From positions 41,802,759 through 41,866,758 of the forward strand of contig NC_087063.1 in assembly GCF_963678635.1 (NCBI RefSeq): a stretch of DNA of 64,000 bases. The letters are read 5' to 3'. A program made the translations under genes and the position numbers. Shown in pieces: positions 55,785-64,000 of this stretch. The stretch is from Symsagittifera roscoffensis. Taxonomy: Eukaryota > Xenacoelomorpha > Acoela > Convolutidae. The notes under the pieces were generated by a model. That model had not been told where the DNA came from. It ran no database searches and was given only the letters and a program-made list of their open reading frames with translations. Numbering within the stretch: position 1 is the first letter of the stretch; each line of letters begins with the position of its first letter.

Positions 55785-57000
55785 TCATACAATTCCATAA
55801 ACAAAGTCTATGAAAAAATATTAGTCATACAAGTTTCATGCATTTCGCTAAAACCAAGTCATCGAATTTTCAAAGAGTTTTCTCTTGTTTGGCATTAAAT
55901 TTGGTGTAAACAAAAAAGGAAACATTTTTTGTCAACAAAAAACGCTAATCATACAATTTCTAGGTGATGTGGAAATTCTATGACTAGCATTTTTTTGCTG
56001 GCGACAGCAACAACTCTTCTAAGTAGTATCGAAATTGCCCTAGAAAAAATTTTTTTTTTCTAGTAGCAAAACAATTTTTTCACTCTAACGAAGTTTTTTT
56101 TAAAATTTTGCATGCAAAAATTAGTTTCTTGTGTGCATAACGTAGTCCTAGATACACAAAAAATGATTCTTTTCCATTTCATAAGATAAAATTTTTTCAA
56201 AAACGCTCAAAACGCCAATTTAATTTGTATAGAATGTTTTTCTATGACTTGATCAATGCATGATTACTTAAAAATTCAAATTTTTTAGAAACAATTGCAT
56301 TCGAAAGTTTTTGCGAGATTTCAAAAGTTTGATACTTTCATTATATCACTTGTTCGAGACAAAAATTAGAAAATTCAGGCCGTATCCGACGCATTGTAAA
56401 TGCGAAACAGTCAAACTTTTAATGATTCTAATTTTGAGTAACCAAAACTTTCTCCCTTTTGTGTTTCGTTACAAACAAAACCCAAAAAAAAAAATTTAAA
56501 AAGAAAATAATTTTTTGGTTTATAAAAAAATGCTAGTCATACAATTTCCATATATGAAAAATCACTTATCATAAACCTTTCAAGAAATTTTCTGTACCTA
56601 TGGAATAGCATAAAAAATGTATGACCTACATTTTTGGTCAACCCGGGTGGCTGGCCCTTTCACATTTTACTTATAATTTTGTAACGTTTTTTGCTTATTT
56701 TTAGTAACCAAAGCTTTTGCCACTTGTGTTTGGTTACAAACAAAACCTAAAAACTTTGAGAAAAAAAAATTAAACGAAAAACAAATTTTTTGGTTTATAA
56801 AAAAATGCTAGTCATACAGTTTCCAAATGAGAAAAAATCACTTATCATAAACCTTTCATGAAATTTTCTGTTGTTATGGAATAGCATGAAAAATATATGA
56901 CTTACATTTTTGCTCAAACCGGGTGCTTGTCTTTCATATTTTGGTTATTATTTTGTAAAATTGTTCGCTAAACCAGTGCTTAGAACTCTCTAGTTAATTT
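55785..57000. repeat. AT-rich repeats with TAGTCATACAATT motif; 270-base tandem pair
   Basis: Variants of CTAGTCATACAATTTC occur near 55785, 55829, 55948, 56530 and 56808, and again near 59656, with an inverted one near 59755. The stretch 56438-56700 is repeated imperfectly at about 56704-56960 (TTTGGTTTATAAAAAAATGC, CACTTATCATAAACCTTTCA, GGAATAGCAT). No gene was recognised. Confidence 0.65.
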
Positions 57001-57099
57001 CTTTATGACAGGTTACACTTGCTTACAATTTTTTCAATTTAAATATTCGCTGAATTGATTATGATCATTTTTAATGGTTTTCTTAAACCATTCAATTAG

Positions 57100-57283
57100 G
57101 ACGACATATTCGCTATGAAAAATTGAAAGCATCAGTTCACGAGATCTTGACTCTCCGATGCTTATACCAGGGAGAAACTCTCATTTTCGTGAAAGAAGAT
57201 TCTTTTCAGTTTTGGTTCAGATGGGTGCCAAAGGCGTCATTGAAAACATTAAGCGATTTGATTTTAGCAATGGGGATGGGTTG
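57100..57283 (+). CDS. Candidate exon of unknown protein, with a broken second copy downstream
   Basis: The frame is open from a TTCAATTAG acceptor to a TTGGTAAGAC donor, entering in phase 1 (2 leading bases). It reads HIRYEKLKASVHEI, LRCLYQGETLIFVKE and FWFRWVPKASLKTL. The phase fits the receptor exon upstream, and F-RW-P faintly recalls the Y-LRW-P block of receptor subunits. The match is too weak to assign. A related copy at 57576-57745 has an early TAA. Confidence 0.3.
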
Positions 57284-57575
57284 GTAAGACTTTTCATTGA
57301 AATATAATATTTTTCCAGTGATAAAATATGGCTAAAATTTTGTCTAGAAAAAAATTAACCTAATTAATTTGAAGATCATGGGCAGTTTGATAACTATAGA
57401 TTGGCCTTGGTCATAGTTTTTTCAATTTACATAACATTAAGTAGCAAGTTCAACAAAACCAAAATCTGACAAAAATTTGTTTGTATACCCAAAGCTTCCT
57501 ACAGCTCAGATGCTTCTTTTTAATTTTGAAATGATTCCGATTGTTTTTAAAGATTTTCAGATATTAGTCAATTAG

Positions 57576-57745
57576 GACGATACATTCGCGATGAATAAAT
57601 TGAAAGCATCATTTCACGAGATTGCGACCCTCTGTTGCTTATACCAGGATGGATCTCTCAATTTCGTGGAAAAATGTTGTTCGTTCATTTTTGGTTCAGA
57701 TGGGTGCCAAAGGTGTCATAAGTAACATTAAGCGAAGATGGAGAA
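57576..57745 (+). pseudogene. Second, broken copy of the 57.1-kb candidate exon
   Basis: It shares TCAATTAGGACGA, AATTGAAAGCATCA, TTCACGAGAT, GCTTATACCAGG and TTTTGGTTCAGATGGGTGCC with 57100-57283, at a spacing of about 475 bases. A TAA seven codons in and later shifts break the frame. Confidence 0.5.
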
Positions 57746-57789
57746 AAACGGATATAAAACTGAATAGGTTATATTAATGAATTGTAATT

Positions 57790-58256
57790 ACACAATATTT
57801 TCTGCACCACTCAAAGCCTACTCGATTTCTAAACCTATTCACATTTACTTAATTTTTGCTAAAATATATCCCGTACACCGTACACTTTTAAAACCTCGCT
57901 TTTCATTTTTAACAGCCAAATTGAACAACCCCATCCCTCACCTTCATCTCTTTTGTCTTCCCCAACTTCTATCCCCTCCCCAGCCCAAAATGTACTGTCA
58001 GCCCCATAACTGTCTCATATTTGAGGGGAGGGGCGCTAAATGAATTTTTGACCTAAGTTGACCTAGCTTCAGATGGAGCAGCACCTAAGTGGAAAAGAAA
58101 ACAGTAGAAAACAAGAAAAACGTTTTTGCTCTAGCCAAGCGTAAAAATCAATGTAGCGATTGCAGTGTTCAAGTTTTGTGTATACACGGAAATGTATCTC
58201 AAATTTCAGGCTTTTAAGAACAATTATTATAATCTATTAGATTCTTTTATTGTTCA
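57790..58256. other. No recognisable feature
   Basis: C-rich and T-rich stretches without a supported gene; the 88-codon ORF here has simple composition and no context. Confidence 0.4.
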
Positions 58257-58760
58257 GACTTTTGTAACGAAAGTAACGGAGTATTTGTGCTCGGAGTGGG
58301 TTGTTTTTTCTTCAGACAAATTTTGACTTTTTAACTAGCCATTTTTGACGGAATTTTTTTTATATCATTCAAAAGGTATTGTTGTCTTGAGCTTAGATTT
58401 GAAAAGATATTTCACCTGTGCTCATTTTTCCTAAAGTTATGGGGCTTAAATATTGCAATTTTGGCCAAATTGTGACAATTAAAGCGCGACTTAGAAATCG
58501 TTCCAAAATGGTAAATGAAGCTTGTTTGCCATAACTGATTTGTTACTAGCAGCGAAATCTATCATTTTGTACTTTATATGGCGTACGGGAGGATGATTAT
58601 CACAAAAAAATTCTTTTTTTTAATTACAGGATGATTATCACAAAAAATTCTTTTTTTTTAAAAAAAAAACTTCTTTTTATTTTTTACACAATTTTTTTTT
58701 CATGTACTTATTGCTTCATGGATCTTAAAAGGCAGTCGGAACAATATCAGTCTTGTTATC
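58257..58760 (+). mobile_element. H1 element, plus copy
   Basis: TGTTCAGACTTTTGTAACG, TAACTAGCCATTTTTGACGG, TGTTACTAGCAGCGAAATC and AAAGGCAGTCGGAACAATAT follow the H1 plus order. The hairpin end is missing. An internal GATGATTATCACAAAAAA is duplicated near 58591/58622. Confidence 0.65.
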
Positions 58761-59051
58761 TTTAGTTAATAAAATGAATCGGTTGTACCATATTAAATTG
58801 ATTCCTACTTTGTTCGATTCAGAATCGATTGTTAAGCCATTATAATCAATTATTTTAAAATTCTGGAATAAAGACCATGATTAAAAACCAAATAGAAATT
58901 ATTATTATCACTGGAACGTCATTGCGGGGCGCTTGATTTAAATTTCGTTTTTTTTTTATTAATCCGAATATAACCAAAACAACGAAGTTTTAGAATGTCA
59001 ATTATAATTTGATTTCCATTTAGTTTTGTTTGTGTTTTTTTTAGCTAACTA

Positions 59052-59080
59052 GGGGGGGGGGGGGGGGGGGAGGGGGGGGG
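59052..59080 (+). repeat. Poly-G tract (G19-A-G9)
   Basis: Nineteen G, one A and nine G in a row in an otherwise AT-rich region. It could form G-quadruplexes and is prone to sequencing length error. 58761-59051 and 59081-59318 contain nothing else recognised. Confidence 0.85.
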
Positions 59081-59318
59081 TTGGTTGTAGCTACAACCTA
59101 CCTATAGTTGTCGGAAATTAATCAAAATTACGCCATTTTTTTTCGGTTGCGCCCATCTAAAACAATGAGGCGTAAAGTGTTCAATTGATATCATTTGTTT
59201 GCATCCGGTTAAAAATAACAGAGGAACAACATCAGAAACGTGCGCCAAATTTTTTAAGGAGTGTTTCTCATAAATCAACATCAATTTCCGTCAGATGTAG
59301 TGCTTTCAAAAAAATTAA

Positions 59319-59612
59319 TTGGTCAAAGAAATGTATGATTTGCATGCCTGCTTCTTAGTTTCCATAGTTTATAAAATTTTGGAAAAAAAACAAGAATATG
59401 CCCGCACTAGTCAGAATACAATCCATTTGGCAAAAAAGTCATTCGGAAAACATAACGCTCCTCCAGAGGCAATTCATAAAATTCGATTGAAAAAAAAAAC
59501 CGATTCGCCCCATGTACCCGTCCCTGTTCTGTATCCATGGGGTTTTAAATGTCACTCTGACCTAGGGTTATCAATTATCCACGGAAACAAACACAAACAG
59601 ACAAATACTTAA
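59319..59612 (+). CDS. Unassigned 97-codon ORF
   Basis: It is basic, starts MVKEMYDLHACF and has PHVPVPVLYPWG near its end. I do not recognise it. It lacks splice, signal or repeat support and may be chance. From 59613 to 60025 there is only AT-rich sequence with two CATACAATT-type motifs. Confidence 0.15.
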   Translation: MVKEMYDLHACFLVSIVYKILEKKQEYARTSQNTIHLAKKSFGKHNAPPEAIHKIRLKKKTDSPHVPVPVLYPWGFKCHSDLGLSIIHGNKHKQTNT

Positions 59613-60025
59613 ACAGAAATAATACGAAGAAAAGGGAGATTTGAAAGATTATGGAAGAATGCTAGTCATACAATTCTCTTGATGGAAGAATGGTAATCAT
59701 ATAATTTTTGTTGTACATTTTCAAATCAATGAAATGCATCGTCCATATATGCGATTGTATGACTAGCGTTTTTAATCATGCCGGGATATTCAGGGAAGAA
59801 TTTATCAACTGATCTCTGATTTTCGTCGGTTGAGAGGCAGCCTGCAGAATAATTGTGAAACTAATTCAATTCAGACTAATTGATGAGCAAAAATAGTCAG
59901 CGATGAGCAATCAATGCATCGGAGATATGGTTTCCGCAGTGTTAATGCAGGCTTGAATTAGCGCTGATACGTTCTTGAAAGTTCAGATCTGTCGAACGGT
60001 CACTGATCAGTGACTAATTCATCTC

Positions 60026-60446
60026 TGTTAGAGTTCTAAAAGTTCCCGGAGGCGGTTTTTTGAAGAAAAAAAATTGAAAAATTTGTCGACATTATTTAAA
60101 GTAGACGAATTTGATTTTTCGAGCTGTCTGAAAACATTAAGGACTGTGACAAGGAAAGGGAATGAACAACTCAGATTTAAAACAATACTGTCTCAAAGAA
60201 TTAATTTAATCTTTGACTTTAGTTTTTTTCTTCTTGGTTCCATGAACCAGCTCAAAATAACGTATCGTTTGTACGCTGAGCTTAAGATAAATAATAAGAA
60301 GCCAAACGATGGTCTACATCCAATGACCTTGATAATATGTTAATACCGATATAACTGCATAATTATACATAACAATATAGGTCCCAAGGTCAGTGATCAA
60401 AGAGAACAACAATTACTACTGCACTTGCAGTAAGTGCCGTACCACA
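60026..60446 (-). mobile_element. Probable 3' LTR of the Ty3/gypsy element
   Basis: On the minus strand the LTR start is TGTGGTACGGCAC, directly after the polypurine tract. The far end is proposed at GAACTCTAACA (plus TGTTAGAGTTC at 60026), which would give TGT...ACA ends and about 421 bases. The partner 5' LTR is outside the window, so the outer end is a guess. Confidence 0.5.
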
Positions 60447-60457
60447 CTCCCCCTGGG
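60447..60457 (-). promoter_or_regulatory. Polypurine tract, plus-strand primer site
   Basis: The minus strand reads CCCAGGGGGAG immediately before TGTGGT. This is the expected arrangement of a polypurine tract abutting the 3' LTR of an LTR retrotransposon. It fixes the LTR start. Confidence 0.72.
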
Positions 60458-60579
60458 ATAGCTAAATTTTATATACTACATTATAAAATTTATAAATAAC
60501 TAGGAGTTTTACACTCAGTTTTAATTAGTTTTGTAATTCATAACCATTTGTTTTTCTTGTCTGTCTGTCACTCTTTCTC

Positions 60580-61881
60580 TTATTTCTTCGGGCTGTCGTT
60601 ATCGAAATTTAACGGAAGCCGCCACGATGCGTTCCAGCTCTTCGAAATATTCAGCGCCTCACTACCAAATTTACGCCTGAATAGATGTTTCTCCAGGAGT
60701 CCCAATTTGCTTTCCTCCGGTTTGTTCACATCTGCTCTGAAGTAAGCCAATTTGATGCGATATGCTTCGAGAGCTGCCATATTGAGGTCTACGAGATCTT
60801 GTTCCGACGTAACCAATTTCACTGAGTGTTTATAGGGGTTTCCGTATCTACTTGGTCCTTTGTTCTTAGTGGACCGATCGCTTCGCCTAATTGGAGCTTC
60901 ACTATCCGCGGACTCATCCAAAAAACCTGAGAGAGCATTAATGTTAAGCTCTTCTTCCGTATTAAAGGATTTTAAAATCTCCTCTGCAGCTTTCTGGACC
61001 CCCCTTGTCAACACTTGGTCCGCCAATTTACTCCAATCCTTTGTAGCAAGATCTCGACTTTGGAACGTTTCTAAGATTTTATCACCTGGTGTGTGTCTCG
61101 TGATGTCTTTACTTTCATTCGAAGATTCTTTCGGTGTGGACGTACTAGGAGGTCCTGTTTCTACAGTGGGTGGCAATATGACCAAATCATTGTCACCTGA
61201 CAGTGTTGCATCTTGCGCTGTTCCAACAGCTTTTTTCTTCCTCGCCTCTTGACCAGTTTGTTTCTTATTGCCTTGTTTAGCTCCTTTGTTCCCCGAGTTT
61301 TTCAAGTTTTCGAGCACTGGACCCGCGTTGTTTGATTGCGCGCGTTTTGCTGCAAGGTTTATGCCCCTGTTTATTTCTGTGTCTTTTGATGTGACATAGA
61401 ACTGACTGTTCTGAAATGGCGTTTCCTCATTCTTCAAATTGGATAATTCTGGTGAGTCACTGCTCTCTTGTTGAATCTCCACTGCATTCTTCTTTGACTT
61501 TGTTTTGGGTTCGTCGCCATGTGGACTACTACTCGCGTTTACTTTCTTTGTGGTTTTCTGCTGCGGCTCACTGATGACTATCTTTGCTTTTGCGATATCA
61601 CTCTTGTGATAAACTGCTCCAGCAGCTGTTTTCACCGTGTGTGGCAACTCTGATTGCACTTTCCCCTTGAGCGGATTCGTAAGTGCTTTCCCACTTTTCC
61701 TTATATCATCCTTTCTTAATAGAGTAGGTGATCCTGACAATGCATCCTCCTGAGGTTTATCTTCGATGAACCCGTACTGCCATGAATACAATAGTTCTTT
61801 ACGCAAATCTGGGTTTATGGTACTGGTTTCGTCTACTATCCTTTTCAGATCATTAGTTGATGTGTCTCTTCTCGCCTCATT
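60580..61881 (-). CDS. Ty3/gypsy pol, C-terminal extension after the integrase
   Basis: About 430 codons, Lys/Ser/Glu/Asn-rich and probably disordered. Near the end it has RRSDRSTKNKGPSRYGNPYK, like the C-terminal tails of gypsy integrases, then a helical finish. It is in the same frame as the integrase part upstream, separated only by a TGA at 61882-61884. The length is large for a post-integrase tail. It is presumably non-functional as part of pol unless the stop is read through. Confidence 0.72.
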   Translation of the reverse strand, partial: NEARRDTSTNDLKRIVDETSTINPDLRKELLYSWQYGFIEDKPQEDALSGSPTLLRKDDIRKSGKALTNPLKGKVQSELPHTVKTAAGAVYHKSDIAKAKIVISEPQQKTTKKVNASSSPHGDEPKTKSKKNAVEIQQESSDSPELSNLKNEETPFQNSQFYVTSKDTEINRGINLAAKRAQSNNAGPVLENLKNSGNKGAKQGNKKQTGQEARKKKAVGTAQDATLSGDNDLVILPPTVETGPPSTSTPKESSNESKDITRHTPGDKILETFQSRDLATKDWSKLADQVLTRGVQKAAEEILKSFNTEEELNINALSGFLDESADSEAPIRRSDRSTKNKGPSRYGNPYKHSVKLVTSEQDLVDLNMAALEAYRIKLAYFRADVNKPEESKLGLLEKHLFRRKFGSEALNISKSWNASWRLPLNFDNDSPKK

Positions 61882-62530
61882 TCATCTAGCGTTTTCTTCC
61901 AACAACGTCTTTAACGCTGTTGCTCTGCTTCGGTCTCGCGCCGACTCCATTTCTGTTCTGAAAAGCGGACTCACATCCCGGCTAATTTCTCCTTTCTTAA
62001 CTCTCTTCACGTTGTCTCTCGACTGGTCTATTCTTTTCTTCAGCTGTGTTGCTGTGCGTGCTGAACGCTCTAAATGCTCTTTATCTAAAAGATCAGAAAT
62101 TTTAATGAACGAATCCTGAAGGATTTTAAATTCAATTTTAGGCAGCCGACCGAAATGCGCTTCGAACGGCGAACACTGTATCGTTTTTTGTTTGCTCCAC
62201 CTGTGGTCCCGAATTATTGTGCTTAGTGCAAGTTTTATTGACGTTACGTTTTCGTCCAATAACATAACTCCCAATCTTCGTTTTATGGTTTGAATTGTTC
62301 TTTCCACTAATCCACAACCCTGATGATCTCCTACGGGACAGAATTTTTGCATAATATTATGATCAACACAACATTTTTTCATCGTTTTCCCTTTAAACCC
62401 CGAGAATTGATCGGTTCTTATGGATTCTGGAATCCCATGTGTGTCTACATAAGTGCGAAGAAATTTCACTGAAGATTTGTCCCCAGTCGACTTAGTAATT
62501 TTTACAGATGGAAACTTTGAATATCTATCT
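61882..62530 (-). pseudogene. Ty3/gypsy integrase core, second part, ending at an in-frame TGA
   Basis: It includes the second catalytic Asp in SIRTDQFSGFKG, and the catalytic Glu in GCGLVERTIQTIKRRL. It then has SPFEAHFGRLPK, typical of gypsy integrases. It is out of frame with the upstream zinc-finger part: a one-base shift lies near 62530, and TGA stops it at 61882. As known, integrase inserts the element's cDNA into the host genome. Confidence 0.85.
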
Positions 62531-63260
62531 ATGGCAACAAGTAGGTAAATTTTTTACCCTTAGTATCTTCTAATGGTCCCGCGTAATCTAATTGTAATTC
62601 TTGCCCTGGCTGCGATAGCAGTGGAAGCGGTTTTGATGTGTTTTTTGGTATAACATACTTAGCATTCTTACCGTAGCGAGTGCAACTGCGACACTCCTCC
62701 GCCATGTTCACAATATCTTTGTGCATATGAGGCCACCACAAGTATCTAGATACATCAAGCATTGCCTCCTGACCTGGGTGACCGCGGTGTATCCGTTTTA
62801 GCACAGCGGGGCGCAGTTGTCCTGGTACTGTCAATCTCCCGTCTACAACGATACAATCGTCCACCACTGACATCTGGTTCCACAACGAGTTCGTGTAGGG
62901 TCCCATTAACTCGAAACTGTGCCTATCCTTTCTCTCTATGACCCTTCTTAGTCGATCCATCCACGTATTTTCAGTGGTGAGTTCAGCTAGAAGATTTCTG
63001 TCGAGAAGTTTTGAAAGATTCAACAAATCTTCTCGATGTTCAGCTTGCCTGAACTCGTTTTGTCGGGTTTTCCTTACTTCTTTAGCAACGAAGCTCACTT
63101 CTGGACTCTCTGAGGTCGTATCTGCTGTGAGATCTACTTCAATGATGTTCTGGACATTTGTACTTGTAGTATTTCCGTGAGGGCTTTCCCATTCTAACGA
63201 CGCCTCTAACTGTAGCATGTTTTCCGGTCTGATATTATCCTTTTCGTTCAGACCCCACTA
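62529..63260 (-). pseudogene. Ty3/gypsy integrase, zinc-binding domain and start of core
   Basis: It has the HHCC finger (IHRGHPGQEAMLDVSRYLWW ... ECRSCTRYG) and the first catalytic Asp in QLDYAGPLEDTKGKKFTYLL. The frame then runs to a stop just after the core's first strand because of the one-base shift. Upstream the frame opens just after a TAG near 63253, so it is also cut off from the RNase H part. Confidence 0.85.
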
Positions 63261-63443
63261 GATCCCAGAAAGACCATAGCTTCTGTGGTTCCTCCTTTGA
63301 TGATGTTTGAAGATATTTGTCCTTCCGTCTTGTTGGTGTTACTTTCTTCTATTCAACTTGCGGCATGTCCCAGTCTGATCCATCAGTCTCGTTTCCTGTT
63401 GTCCCCCTTTGAACGGTTCTTGTTCTATGGAAAGTTGTTTCCG

Positions 63444-64000
63444 TTATTTTTCCAGCTTTTGATTTCGTTTCCCTTCTGTGTTCTCGAGCTTGACTGTCTT
63501 TTTCAACTTTTTCTCCATCGGTTCTTCGTTAAGTTTCTCCTCATGTTTTGCTGCAATTTTCCTCTGTTTCTCTGGTGAATTCTGTTCCTCTTTTTTATCA
63601 GTTTCAACCAACTGTATATAATGAGAGATTTTGTTTAGAGTGTTTTGATCGCAATTGCAAAGTCGTGAGTTTTGACCGTTTTCGTTCCGGTCGAGCTCTG
63701 TTTGGTTTTGAACAAAACGATTGCTATAACAACCGGGGGATGACGTGGGCGATATTTCGTCCAACGTGCTTCTCCGATCAGAAGGTTCTAGAATGTTTTC
63801 GTTACTAATGAAAGTATTTGTATCAACCAGCCGACTGATCAAAGAGTCGAGAGCTGCATGAAATTGATCAATCGATGCTACCAAAAACTTTTTGTCTAAT
63901 TCTGACTCCGGCCACGGTTCCCCAATAGGGTCTCGGGACAAATAATCCACGATACCCACATCTTTCCCTGGTATATGAACCACATTGAATTGATAGGGTA
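63444..64000 (-). CDS. Ty3/gypsy pol: RNase H C-terminus and linker, runs off window
   Basis: It is open to the window edge. NVVHIPGKDVGIVDYLSRDP matches the conserved end of gypsy reverse transcriptase/RNase H (IPGK-N--AD-LSR). A charged linker of about 150 residues follows, ending LEK-stop. Reverse transcriptase, protease and gag should lie beyond 64000. 63261-63443 has no clear frame and holds further stops. Confidence 0.82.
   Translation of the reverse strand, partial: PYQFNVVHIPGKDVGIVDYLSRDPIGEPWPESELDKKFLVASIDQFHAALDSLISRLVDTNTFISNENILEPSDRRSTLDEISPTSSPGCYSNRFVQNQTELDRNENGQNSRLCNCDQNTLNKISHYIQLVETDKKEEQNSPEKQRKIAAKHEEKLNEEPMEKKLKKTVKLENTEGKRNQKLEK

Noticed and set aside
57777..58043. 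88-codon ORF near 57.8 kb
   Set aside because: Pro/Leu-rich from a C-rich stretch, with no signal, homology or splice context.
60860..62119. Plus-strand ORFs over the gypsy element
   Set aside because: They are antisense shadows of the minus-strand integrase and its tail, which carry the recognisable motifs.

Overview
The window is nuclear DNA of an animal. Short, GC-richer exons with canonical GT-AG borders sit in long AT-rich introns packed with interspersed repeats. The protein families are metazoan: tandem LDL-receptor class A (LDLa) modules, fibronectin type III (FN3)-like modules and a nicotinic-receptor-type N-terminus. Retroelements are a decayed Jockey/CR1-type LINE, several tRNA-derived SINEs and a Ty3/gypsy LTR element. 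The species cannot be named from the sequence; an invertebrate with a repeat-rich genome fits best. There are no operons, CRISPR arrays or bacterial features.

1-25.4 kb (+ strand): one large modular gene, open at its 5' side. Seventeen exons, whose phases all agree, encode about 1,090 residues: four FN3-like modules (exons 1-6), then about sixteen LDLa modules (exons 7-17). Almost every intron in the LDLa part splits the last Cys codon of a module as T|GY. The introns hold a LINE relic, about eight copies of one MITE-like family, SINEs of at least three kinds, a palindromic AT-rich array, a long inverted repeat and a foldback/rolling-circle-like element family.

25.4-27.1 kb: no clear gene. 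27.1-43.3 kb: a 16-kb tandem array of about 1.26-kb monomers in two alternating types (A/B), so a dimeric higher-order satellite. Each monomer carries a decayed copy of the element that is also dispersed in the introns and near 58.3 kb.

43.6-45.1 kb (- strand): a compact three-exon gene for a 127-residue, probably secreted protein of unknown family. Its second intron contains a cluster of TTTCAGATCTGAAA palindromes, and a splice-acceptor-like site lies 40 bases upstream of the ATG.

45.9-51.5 kb: three diverged ~1.9-kb repeat units, each with the same short signal-peptide-like ORF (one copy has a stop). 51.5-55.8 kb: a near-perfect 2.145-kb direct duplication carrying the first coding exon of a nicotinic-acetylcholine-receptor-like subunit. 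The rest of that receptor is not recognisable here, though a duplicated candidate exon lies at 57.1 and 57.6 kb.

55.8-60.0 kb: mostly repeats, another dispersed-element copy and a poly-G tract. 60.0-64.0 kb (- strand): the 3' part of a Ty3/gypsy retrotransposon (RNase H tail, integrase, long C-terminal extension, polypurine tract and 3' LTR start), with one frameshift and one in-frame stop in the integrase region. It runs off the window.
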